Source: Campylobacteraceae bacterium
Lineage (GTDB): Bacteria; Campylobacterota; Campylobacteria; Campylobacterales; Sulfurovaceae
Assembly: GCA_027026055.1 (NCBI GenBank)
Contig: JALVPA010000031.1
Location: forward strand, 1 to 7,103
Reading direction: 5' to 3'
Length of the DNA: 7,103 bases
This document shows positions 1-5,301 of the stretch, in pieces (position 1 is the stretch's first letter; each line of letters opens with the position of its first letter). The notes beneath the pieces were generated by a model that was not told the DNA's origin, did no database searches, and saw only the letters and a list, made by a program, of their open reading frames with translations. A program made the translations under genes and the position numbers.

Positions 1-319
1 ATACGTATTTTAAAAACGCCGCACGTTTTTTTATCGGCTCCGTCAACACAATCTCGGATTCTCTCCATGCGATAGCCAAAACCAATCCCGGAAATCCGGC
101 ACCCGTACCTACATCCAGCAACGAGTCGGGTTTCTCGACAAACGATAGAGGTCCCAACGCGTCCTCAATATGTCGCCAAACGGTATGAATATCTTTCGCA
201 CCGCTTAAGTTATGGGTACGATTCCACTCTTCCAAACGCCGCGCAAAACGTATCAGGCCTTCCGCATCGACATCTCTGTTCGCTTCGTCCAATATTTCGA
301 CAATTTTTTTTTCGTTCAC
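1..319 (-). CDS. rsmG: RsmG (GidB), 16S rRNA m7G methyltransferase, N-terminal half, cut by the window edge
   Basis: Cytoplasmic SAM-dependent enzyme that methylates N7 of a guanine in the 530 loop of 16S rRNA. I translated this frame by hand: 106 residues are visible, about half the family length of roughly 190-210, and the rest lies beyond position 1. Visible motifs are EWNRTHNLSG (31-40), typical of the RsmG N-terminus, the SAM-binding loop DVGTGAGFPG (69-78) and LTEPIKKRAAFL (92-103). The chosen start is GTG at 319-317; no in-frame ATG is available. The only other in-frame start, GTG at 367-365, lies too close to the predicted -10 box to be used from that promoter. The ribosome site before GTG 319 is weak. 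The gene follows ribA on the same strand after 64 bases, so read-through from ribA is also possible. Identity is firm; the exact start is less so. Confidence 0.93.
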   Translation of the reverse strand, partial: MNEKKIVEILDEANRDVDAEGLIRFARRLEEWNRTHNLSGAKDIHTVWRHIEDALGPLSFVEKPDSLLDVGTGAGFPGLVLAIAWRESEIVLTEPIKKRAAFLKYV

Positions 320-371
320 GATTTTACCGTCCCACTTGTTGTCATACTCAAAATAAAAAAGCGACACCCGA

Positions 372-377
372 ATTATA
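372..377 (-). promoter_or_regulatory. Predicted -10 box of rsmG (TATAAT)
   Basis: A perfect TATAAT on the minus strand just past the ribA stop codon, in a short AT-rich stretch. Transcription would begin near 365, giving rsmG a leader of about 46 bases. No convincing -35 box is seen, which is usual for Campylobacterota sigma-70 promoters. Confidence 0.5.
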
Positions 378-383
378 TTGGGT

Positions 384-962
384 TTACAAAAGATGCCCCA
401 ACTGTTCTTTTTTGGTCTTCAAATAAGCCTCGTTATGCGGATTCGGAGAGACTTTGATTGGCAAGCGTTCGACGATCTCGATATCTTTGAGACTTTCTAT
501 TTTGGCGGGGTTGTTTGTCAAAAGCTTAAGCTTTTCGATACCGAAATGGTGCAAAACGAACTCCACGATCTCATACGTACGCTCGTCCGCGCGAAAGCCG
601 AGCTGATGATTTGCCGCAACCGTATCGAATCCTTCGTCTTGTAACGCGTAAGCATTTACCTTATTAAGCAGCCCGATATTGCGTCCCTCTTGACGATGAT
701 AGATCACCATCCCGCCCTCTCGCGCAATCGATTCCAAAGCATATTCGAGTTGTTCTCCGCAGTCGCACTTTACCGACCCTATCGCATCACCCGTCAAGCA
801 CTCCGAATGGACTCTAACGATCGGCGCTTCCAACGATTTTAAATTCTCCGTAAAAATCGCCAAGTGCTCTTTGCCTTCGCCGTCTTTGAACGCTTGTATC
901 TTAAATGTACCGTACTTGGTAGGCAAAGTGGCGATCCGGGAAATCTCTATCTCTTTTTTCAT
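384..962 (-). CDS. ribA: GTP cyclohydrolase II, first step of riboflavin synthesis
   Basis: Converts GTP to 2,5-diamino-6-ribosylamino-4-pyrimidinone 5'-phosphate, formate and pyrophosphate; cytoplasmic zinc enzyme. The 192-residue product has the usual length of a stand-alone RibA. Zinc ligands are C55, C66 and C68 in the stretch RVHSECLTGDAIGSVKCDCG (50-69). HRQEGRNIGL (89-98), Y105, D126 and R128 in LGFRADERTY correspond to the conserved Tyr and Arg of the E. coli active site, and LTNNPAKI (148-155) is the GTP-binding loop. There is no fused DHBP synthase (RibB) domain. The ATG at 962 fits the family N-terminus but has no Shine-Dalgarno sequence, and a TATAAT box ends seven bases before it, so a leaderless transcript is likely. 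It is divergent from hemB, with rsmG downstream. Confidence 0.97.
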   Translation of the reverse strand: MKKEIEISRIATLPTKYGTFKIQAFKDGEGKEHLAIFTENLKSLEAPIVRVHSECLTGDAIGSVKCDCGEQLEYALESIAREGGMVIYHRQEGRNIGLLNKVNAYALQDEGFDTVAANHQLGFRADERTYEIVEFVLHHFGIEKLKLLTNNPAKIESLKDIEIVERLPIKVSPNPHNEAYLKTKKEQLGHLL

Positions 963-969
963 AGGGAAA

Positions 970-975
970 ATTATA
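970..975 (-). promoter_or_regulatory. Predicted -10 box of ribA, leaderless geometry
   Basis: TATAAT on the minus strand, followed by seven bases (TTTTCCC) and then the ribA ATG. With normal spacing from -10 to the start of transcription, the first transcribed base would be the A of the ATG or a base next to it. Confidence 0.6.
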
Positions 976-981
976 CTGAAA

Positions 982-1016
982 GATTGAGGAATTACGCATT
1001 AGGCATTAGGAATTTT
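982..1016 (+). repeat. Tandem 7-base repeat array in the ribA-hemB spacer
   Basis: Five consecutive 7-base units in one phase. They include GAATTAC (989-995) and two identical GCATTAG units (996-1002 and 1003-1009), flanked by GATTGAG (982-988) and GAATTTT (1010-1016). The units are purine-leading on the plus strand. The array sits between the ribA and hemB -10 boxes and has no coding potential. Related arrays occur in two other spacers of this window. Confidence 0.6.
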
Positions 1017-1019
1017 CGG

Positions 1020-1025
1020 TAAAAT
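1020..1025 (+). promoter_or_regulatory. Predicted -10 box of hemB
   Basis: TAAAAT in the context CGGTAAAAT, closely matching the argF context TGGTAAAAT at 2698-2706. Transcription would start near 1032, leaving a leader of roughly 23 bases with an AAGG ribosome site. The box is overlapped by the dyad AAATGG (1022-1027) and CCATTT (1035-1040). Confidence 0.45.
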
Positions 1026-1040
1026 GGCATAAAACCATTT
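1022..1040. promoter_or_regulatory. Short dyad over the hemB -10 and start region, operator candidate
   Basis: AAATGG at 1022-1027 is the exact reverse complement of CCATTT at 1035-1040, with a 7-base spacer. Its place over the predicted -10 box and transcription start is where a repressor would bind. With six bases per arm, chance is a real possibility and no known regulator's box is recognised. Confidence 0.25.
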
Positions 1041-1054
1041 ATCGAAGGCTTTTC

Positions 1055-2026
1055 ATGTTTGCACGTTTTAGACGACGAAGACTCCACCCCGTATTGCGCG
1101 ACCTGCTTCAAGAGACGAGCCTGGATGTCAACGACTTTATCTATCCGCTCTTCGTGCGTAGCGGCGAGGGGATCAAAAAAGAGATAGACTCGATGCCCGG
1201 CGTCTTTCAGATGAGTATCGACGAGATTCTCAAGGAGTGCGAAAACCTGAAGGCACTCGACATCCGATCGATTATCCTTTTCGGCATTCCCGACGTCAAA
1301 GATAGCGTCGGTAGCGAAGCGATGTGCGAACACGGCATCATCTCCGAAACCCTGCGCGCCGTTAAAGCGGCGCACCCCGACATGCTCGTCGTTACCGACC
1401 TGTGCTTTTGCGAATATACCGACCACGGGCACTGCGGTGTTCTCGATCCCGTACTCGAGACGGTCGATAACGATATCACGCTGAACAATCTCGCCAAACA
1501 AGCGGTGGTACATGCCAAAGCGGGCGCGGATATGATCGCCCCCAGCGGCATGATGGACGGGATGATCGAAGCGATTCGTCGAGGGCTTGACGAGGCGGGC
1601 TTTAGCCATATCCCTATCATGAGCTACTCGACAAAGTTCGCTTCGGCCTACTACGGTCCTTTTCGCGACGTCGCCGAAAGCGCGCCGAGCTTCGGCGATC
1701 GCAGAAGCTATCAGATGAATCCCGCCAACCGTCGCGAAGCGATCGCGGAGAGCATTGAAGACGAACGGCAAGGCGCCGATATCTTGATGGTCAAACCCGC
1801 CCTTGCCTATATGGACATCATCCGCGATATCAAAGAGCACACCACGCTTCCCTTGGCGGTCTATAATGTCAGCGGCGAATACAGCATGCTTAAAATGGCG
1901 GCAAAAGCCGGCGTCATCGACTACGAACGCGTCATGATGGAGACGCTGCTCGGCTTCAAACGCGCCGGTGCGGATATCATCATCACCTATCACGCCAAAG
2001 AGGCGGCGGCGTTACTACGTCGATAA
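1055..2026 (+). CDS. hemB: Delta-aminolevulinic acid dehydratase (porphobilinogen synthase)
   Basis: Condenses two 5-aminolevulinate molecules into porphobilinogen, the first pyrrole of heme synthesis, in the cytoplasm. At 323 residues it has the normal bacterial length. The active-site zinc cysteines are C117, C119 and C127 in DLCFCEYTDHGHCG (115-128), marking the zinc-dependent type. The Schiff-base lysines are K194 in YSTKFAS and K247 in MVKPA. The N-terminal RFRRRRLHPVLRDLLQET is the usual arm. The ATG at 1055 is preceded by GAAGG (1044-1048) six bases upstream. The gene diverges from ribA and is followed after 42 bases by the amidase-like gene, with no terminator hairpin between them. 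hemN, a later heme step, lies about 1.8 kb downstream. Confidence 0.98.
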   Translation: MFARFRRRRLHPVLRDLLQETSLDVNDFIYPLFVRSGEGIKKEIDSMPGVFQMSIDEILKECENLKALDIRSIILFGIPDVKDSVGSEAMCEHGIISETLRAVKAAHPDMLVVTDLCFCEYTDHGHCGVLDPVLETVDNDITLNNLAKQAVVHAKAGADMIAPSGMMDGMIEAIRRGLDEAGFSHIPIMSYSTKFASAYYGPFRDVAESAPSFGDRRSYQMNPANRREAIAESIEDERQGADILMVKPALAYMDIIRDIKEHTTLPLAVYNVSGEYSMLKMAAKAGVIDYERVMMETLLGFKRAGADIIITYHAKEAAALLRR

Positions 2027-2055
2027 CCGTTTTGTCCCTTCAAATCTATTTGCGT

Positions 2056-2061
2056 TATAAT
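2056..2061 (+). promoter_or_regulatory. Predicted -10 box of the amidase-like gene, leaderless geometry
   Basis: A perfect TATAAT followed by CCCGCTC and the ATG at 2069, the same seven-base spacing as at ribA. No Shine-Dalgarno sequence lies before the ATG. TTGTCC at 2032-2037 could serve as a poor -35 with 18-base spacing. Confidence 0.55.
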
Positions 2062-2068
2062 CCCGCTC

Positions 2069-2689
2069 ATGAATCTCAAAAACAAAACCGCAGCCTTTTT
2101 TACTATCATCGTCATCGCCGTGATCGTTGCAGCAATCTATCGCGGTATCGTTGCGCCCGTCACCGTCATCATCCAAGCGGGGCACGAAGGACGCACCTGC
2201 GGCAATACCGGTGCGGTATGCGACAACTATAAAGAAGTGGCGTGGAATATTCGTGTCGCCGACAAAGCGGCGGAGACATTGCGACACTGGGGCGTCGATG
2301 TCAAAAGGGTAGCCGCCGATGCCGCTTTCGAGCACGCCGAAATCGCCGTTGCCGTTCATTTCGATTCGGCAAAACGTCCGTGTCGTTCCGGCGCATCCGT
2401 CGGTTACCCGGATAACAACGCTTCGGCACGATTCGCCGAACATTGGAAAGGGATCTATCGTCGTTACTTTCCTTTCAAATGGCATAAAGACAACTTTACC
2501 GACAATCTCAAGCACTATTATGCCTACCGCCGTATCAAAGCCGACAAGTTCGTCGTCATGGAATTGGGTGAGCTCACCTGTAAACAACAGACCGATTGGC
2601 TCTACCCGAGACTCGACCGTATCGGCGAATTGATCGCCTACGCCATAGCGACGGAACTCGGAAAGCATCCGCCGAAACCGCGCCTCTAA
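2069..2689 (+). CDS. Membrane-anchored zinc amidase-like protein (Amidase_3 / N-acetylmuramoyl-L-alanine amidase fold), divergent
   Basis: The 206-residue product has a basic N-terminus (MNLKNK), one hydrophobic helix (about 8-28) and a domain that begins almost at once with VTVIIQAGHEG. The residues match the Amidase_3 pattern in order: H39 in AGHEG and E56 in KEVAWN as first zinc ligands, H97 in AVHFDS as third, and E165 in VVMELGEL as the catalytic glutamate. The end, DRIGELIAYAIA, resembles the closing helix of the fold. These enzymes cut the bond between MurNAc and L-Ala in peptidoglycan. I infer a domain facing the periplasm, held by an uncleaved signal anchor. Cysteines C44, C51, C105 and C171 could form disulfides. 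Similarity outside the motifs is low, so the substrate is uncertain. It lies between hemB and argF, has its own TATAAT and probably starts leaderless. Confidence 0.75.
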   Translation: MNLKNKTAAFFTIIVIAVIVAAIYRGIVAPVTVIIQAGHEGRTCGNTGAVCDNYKEVAWNIRVADKAAETLRHWGVDVKRVAADAAFEHAEIAVAVHFDSAKRPCRSGASVGYPDNNASARFAEHWKGIYRRYFPFKWHKDNFTDNLKHYYAYRRIKADKFVVMELGELTCKQQTDWLYPRLDRIGELIAYAIATELGKHPPKPRL

Positions 2690-2700
2690 ACAATTTATGG

Positions 2701-2706
2701 TAAAAT
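2701..2706 (+). promoter_or_regulatory. Predicted -10 box of argF
   Basis: TAAAAT in the context TGGTAAAAT, shared with the hemB promoter (CGGTAAAAT). The start of transcription would be near 2713, giving a leader of about 49 bases. No ArgR-type palindrome is seen around it. Confidence 0.45.
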
Positions 2707-2718
2707 ATCCGCTTCATA

Positions 2719-2752
2719 CGCCGATACGGTGAACTTTCGCCGATAAGAAGGA
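2719..2752 (+). promoter_or_regulatory. argF leader: direct repeat, small stem-loop and Shine-Dalgarno sequence
   Basis: CGCCGATA occurs at 2719-2726 and again at 2738-2745. CGGTGA (2727-2732) can pair with TCGCCG (2737-2742), using one G-U pair, around a four-base loop. The stem ends just before the ribosome site AGAAGGA (2746-2752), which is nine bases from the argF ATG. The ribosome site itself is free; whether the stem has a role is unknown. Confidence 0.3.
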
Positions 2753-2761
2753 AACATTACC

Positions 2762-3688
2762 ATGCGACACTTTTTGACCCTTGCCGACTTTAGTAAAGAA
2801 GAGCTGCTTGAGATGCTCGATCTTGCCGTCAAGATCAAAGCGCAAACCAAACGGCGCGAATTCGTCTCCTATCTGGAACATCAAACGCTGGGGATGATCT
2901 TCGAAAAGAGCTCGACGCGCACCCGCGTGAGTTTCGAGACGGGCATCTACCAACTCGGCGGCGTCGGCCTTTTCCTCTCGGCGAACGATCTGCAGCTCGG
3001 CAGAGGCGAACCGCTCAAAGATACGGCACGCGTCATTAGCCGTATGGTCGATATGGTGATGATACGCACCTTCGAACACAGCAAACTCGAAGAGTTCGCC
3101 GCCTACTCAAAAGTCCCCGTCATCAACGGCCTGACCGACAGCTACCACCCCGTGCAGTTGATGACCGACTATATGACGATGATGGAGTACGATAAAGCGG
3201 ATAATCCGATCGTCGCCTATGTGGGTGACGGTAACAATATGGCGCACAGTTGGTTGATGCTTGCCGCCATTATGGGCTTTGAACTGCGTATCGCCACACC
3301 GAAAGGGTACGAGTGCGACGAAGCGATCGTCGCCAAAGCGAAAACATTAGCCGAAAAAAGCGGTGCGACACTGCTATTTGGCAACGACCCCAAAGCGGCG
3401 GTCGAAGATACCGATGTGGTGACAACCGATACCTGGGTGAGCATGGGACAAGAAGACGAAAAAGAGGTTCGCCTTAAAGCCTTCGAAGGGTATGAAGTCA
3501 ACAGTGCCATGATGGCGTTGGCAAAAGAGGATGCAATCTTTTTGCACTGCCTGCCCGCCTATCGCGGCTATGAAGTAAGCGAAGAGGTCTTCGAAGGCTA
3601 TGCCGACGTAATCTTCGACGAAGCCGAAAACCGTCTGCATGCCCAAAAGGGCATTATGGTGTGGCTGGATAGGCACAGAGAAAGTTAA
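2762..3688 (+). CDS. argF: Ornithine carbamoyltransferase
   Basis: Transfers the carbamoyl group from carbamoyl phosphate to ornithine, giving citrulline for arginine synthesis; cytoplasmic, trimeric in this family. The 308-residue length is standard. Carbamoyl-phosphate binding is seen in FEKSSTRTRVSFE (47-59) and HPVQ (129-132). Ornithine binding is shown by DGNN (156-159) and DTWVSMGQE (223-231), whose SMG loop separates ornithine from aspartate carbamoyltransferases. HCLPAYRG (262-269) carries the active-site C263, and EAENRLHAQK (287-296) closes the site. The ATG at 2762 has a good ribosome site (AGAAGGA, 2746-2752). The anabolic role is inferred from the lack of arcA or arcC nearby. It is followed by a 92-base repeat-bearing spacer and hemN. 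Confidence 0.98.
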   Translation: MRHFLTLADFSKEELLEMLDLAVKIKAQTKRREFVSYLEHQTLGMIFEKSSTRTRVSFETGIYQLGGVGLFLSANDLQLGRGEPLKDTARVISRMVDMVMIRTFEHSKLEEFAAYSKVPVINGLTDSYHPVQLMTDYMTMMEYDKADNPIVAYVGDGNNMAHSWLMLAAIMGFELRIATPKGYECDEAIVAKAKTLAEKSGATLLFGNDPKAAVEDTDVVTTDTWVSMGQEDEKEVRLKAFEGYEVNSAMMALAKEDAIFLHCLPAYRGYEVSEEVFEGYADVIFDEAENRLHAQKGIMVWLDRHRES

Positions 3689-3765
3689 AAATTAGAAATT
3701 AAAATGGAGGGATAGCGAACAGTGAAAACAGAAAGAAGCTTACCGACACTCTTCGCTATTCACTC
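3689..3765. repeat. 7-base repeat arrays with inverted ends in the argF-hemN spacer
   Basis: From the base after the argF stop codon, 7-base units run on the plus strand, starting with AAATTAG (3689-3695) and AAATTAA (3696-3702) and becoming less clear up to about 3730. On the minus strand are GAGTGAA (3765-3759), TAGCGAA (3758-3752) and GAGTGTC (3751-3745). ATAGCGAA at 3712-3719 is the exact reverse complement of TTCGCTAT at 3752-3759. Between them, AAGCTTACCG (3736-3745) is the reverse complement of 5250-5259 in the next spacer. No coding potential. Confidence 0.55.
3700..3705 (+). promoter_or_regulatory. Possible weak -10 box before hemN
   Basis: TAAAAT within the repeat-like AT-rich stretch after argF. 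If used, the hemN leader would be about 70 bases and contain the ATAGCGAA/TTCGCTAT inverted repeat. Read-through from argF is equally plausible, as no terminator is seen between the genes. Confidence 0.25.
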
Positions 3766-3769
3766 TCAA

Positions 3770-3774
3770 AAGGA
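3770..3774 (+). promoter_or_regulatory. Ribosome binding site that fixes the hemN TTG start
   Basis: AAGGA lies six bases before TTG 3781. No in-frame ATG or GTG occurs upstream in the spacer, and the first internal ATG codon comes after the catalytic motifs, so the TTG is the best start. Confidence 0.7.
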
Positions 3775-3780
3775 TCGCTT

Positions 3781-5148
3781 TTGAGTAATATCGACTTAGA
3801 AAAATTTGCCAAGTATTCCAAACCCGGCCCGCGCTATACCTCCTATCCGACTGCGCTGGAGTTTAACGATACATTCGGATACGAGGACTATATCGGCGCG
3901 CTCGAAAACGGCACCGAAAAACTTTCGATTTATGTGCATCTGCCCTTTTGTCGAAGTGCCTGCTACTTTTGCGGCTGCAATGTCGTCTTTACCTCCAAAG
4001 AGGAGAAGCTCAGCCGCTATGTCGAATATCTCAAAAAAGAGATCGATATCCTGGCTAAACATCTCGATACCTCGCGCGAAGTGATTCAGTTTCACTTCGG
4101 CGGCGGTACGCCGACCTTTTACAAAGCGTTCGAGCTTGACGAAATCGTACGTTATATCAAAGCGACGTTTCCGAAGTGGAGCGACGATGCCGAAGTGAGC
4201 GTAGAGATCGATCCTCGTTTTTTCAACGAAGATCAAATGAAAGTGTTCGCCAAACACGGTTTCAATCGCATCAGTTTCGGCGTACAGGACTTCGACCCGA
4301 AAGTACAGGAGACCATCCACCGTATCCAGCCTTTCGAAACGACACAAAATGCCGTAACGCTTGCACGCCGATACGGTATCGAGTCGATCAATATCGACCT
4401 TATCTACGGACTCCCTTATCAAACCTTCGAAAGTTTCGCCAAAACACTCGAACAAGCTATCGAACTCGATCCCGATCGCGTCGCCGTTTTTAACTATGCG
4501 CACGTACCGTGGCTAAAAAAAACGATGCGCAAATTCGACGAGACGACACTTCCTTCTCCCGATACCAAACTTAGAATTTTCCGTCACACCATCGATACCT
4601 TTACAACACACGGTTATAAGATGGTAGGAATGGACCACTTCGCAAAGCCCGACGACGAACTCTTCGGCGCCATCGCCAAAGGGGAGTTGCACCGTAACTT
4701 TCAAGGCTACACCACCAAAGGAGGCGCCAATTTGATTGGCATCGGGCTTACCAGCATCGGCGAAGGGGCGCGTTACTATGCGCAAAACACCAAAGATATG
4801 AAGCGTTACGAAGCGGCGATCGATGCGGGAAGATTGCCGTATGAGCGCGGCGTAGCACTCAGTGACGACGATCTGCTTCGCAAAACGGTGATTATGGAGC
4901 TGATGGCAAACTTTTCGGTCAATATCCCGCGTATCGAAAAAGAGTTCGGTATCGATTTCAAAACCTATTTCGACGATGCTCTGCAAGCGCTTAAAGAGTT
5001 CGAAGAGGCCGAGCTTATACAAATCGACGACGAAAAAATCGCCGTTAGCCCTACGGGTACGTTACTGATACGCAATATCGCCATGCCCTTCGATGCCTAT
5101 ATGAAAAAATACGAAGGCAGTAAAAAGAGCTTTTCAAAGACGGTATAA
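3781..5148 (+). CDS. hemN: Oxygen-independent coproporphyrinogen III dehydrogenase (radical SAM)
   Basis: Decarboxylates coproporphyrinogen III to protoporphyrinogen IX without oxygen, using a 4Fe-4S cluster and S-adenosylmethionine, in the cytoplasm. The 455-residue product matches true HemN length. YVHLPFCRSACYFCGC (51-66) carries the cluster cysteines C57, C61 and C64 plus the extra C66 and Y51 typical of HemN. SAM-binding elements GGGTP (107-111), VEIDPR (141-146), FGVQDFD (166-172) and NIDLIYGLP (204-212) follow. The N-terminal YSKPGPRYTSYPTALEF is the HemN arm, which argues for the true enzyme rather than HemW, a heme chaperone lacking that arm. The start is TTG with AAGGA six bases upstream. 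It serves the same pathway as hemB and suits low-oxygen growth. The stop codon overlaps a TATAAT. Confidence 0.97.
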   Translation: MSNIDLEKFAKYSKPGPRYTSYPTALEFNDTFGYEDYIGALENGTEKLSIYVHLPFCRSACYFCGCNVVFTSKEEKLSRYVEYLKKEIDILAKHLDTSREVIQFHFGGGTPTFYKAFELDEIVRYIKATFPKWSDDAEVSVEIDPRFFNEDQMKVFAKHGFNRISFGVQDFDPKVQETIHRIQPFETTQNAVTLARRYGIESINIDLIYGLPYQTFESFAKTLEQAIELDPDRVAVFNYAHVPWLKKTMRKFDETTLPSPDTKLRIFRHTIDTFTTHGYKMVGMDHFAKPDDELFGAIAKGELHRNFQGYTTKGGANLIGIGLTSIGEGARYYAQNTKDMKRYEAAIDAGRLPYERGVALSDDDLLRKTVIMELMANFSVNIPRIEKEFGIDFKTYFDDALQALKEFEEAELIQIDDEKIAVSPTGTLLIRNIAMPFDAYMKKYEGSKKSFSKTV

Positions 5149-5149
5149 T
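5144..5149 (+). promoter_or_regulatory. Possible -10 box overlapping the hemN stop codon
   Basis: A perfect TATAAT in the context CGGTATAAT, like the hemB and argF promoter contexts. Transcription would start near 5156, giving the iron-sulfur gene a leader of about 196 bases, or making a short RNA ending near 5210. The last two codons and stop of hemN constrain part of it, so it may be chance. Confidence 0.35.
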
Positions 5150-5150
5150 A

Positions 5151-5178
5151 GAGTGAAGAATGAAGGGTGAAGAGTTGA
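5151..5178 (+). repeat. 7-base repeat array, left arm of the hemN spacer
   Basis: Four units in one phase: GAGTGAA (5151-5157), GAATGAA (5158-5164), GGGTGAA (5165-5171) and GAGTTGA (5172-5178). Bases 5161-5175 are the exact reverse complement of 5312-5326 at the other end of the spacer (15 of 15). Confidence 0.7.
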
Positions 5179-5183
5179 TATAT

Positions 5184-5210
5184 GCTTTTCTTTACAAAAA
5201 GCTTTTATTT
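5184..5210 (+). terminator. Possible intrinsic terminator after hemN
   Basis: GCTTTT (5184-5189) pairs with AAAAGC (5197-5202) around a seven-base loop and is followed by TTTTATTT. The stem is short and AT-rich, so termination would be weak. It lies 36 bases past the hemN stop codon. AAGCTTTTATT recurs at 5254-5264, so part of this is repeat sequence. Confidence 0.35.
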
Positions 5211-5273
5211 AAAAAAAGATGTGAATGAGGAATTAGGAATGAAAAATTGCGGTAAGCTTTTATTAAATAAAGG
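5199..5273 (+). repeat. Direct repeat pair inside the hemN spacer
   Basis: AAGCTTTTATT at 5199-5209 recurs at 5254-5264, each followed by an A-rich stretch (AAA then a one-base difference, then AAAG or AAAGG). The copies are 55 bases apart and bracket the middle 7-base array. Confidence 0.5.
5223..5250 (+). repeat. 7-base repeat array, middle of the hemN spacer
   Basis: GAATGAG (5223-5229), GAATTAG (5230-5236) and GAATGAA (5237-5243), then AAATTGC (5244-5250). It mixes the GTGAA-like and ATTAG-like unit types and so joins the arrays of this window into one family (about GRRTKAR). It runs directly into CGGTAAGCTT (5250-5259), as does the minus-strand array in the argF-hemN spacer. Confidence 0.65.
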
Positions 5274-5289
5274 CATTGCAAAGCAATGC
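5273..5289. repeat. Perfect 7-bp hairpin in the hemN spacer
   Basis: GCATTGC (5273-5279), loop AAA, GCAATGC (5283-5289). On the minus strand the stem is followed by CTTTATTT, a weak terminator-like tail; on the plus strand no T-run follows. It lies inside the spacer bounded by the inverted 7-base arrays. Confidence 0.5.
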
Positions 5290-5301
5290 ACACCAAAACT
5301 A

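Noticed and set aside
963..1054. FMN riboswitch before ribA
   Set aside because: The region is only 92 bases, and the -10 box touches the start codon, leaving no leader for an aptamer.
992..1993. 333-codon open frame on the minus strand opposite hemB
   Set aside because: hemB has all catalytic residues on the plus strand. The antisense frame has no recognisable motif and is a by-product of codon bias.
2015..2668. 217-codon open frame opposite the amidase-like gene
   Set aside because: The plus-strand frame has a membrane helix and the ordered amidase residues; the antisense product has no family features and would overlap the hemB end.
2690..2761. ArgR operator before argF
   Set aside because: No ARG-box-like palindrome is visible around the -10 box or leader.
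3796..4503. 235-codon open frame opposite the first half of hemN
   Set aside because: Shadow of the radical SAM gene, with no independent start signal or motif.
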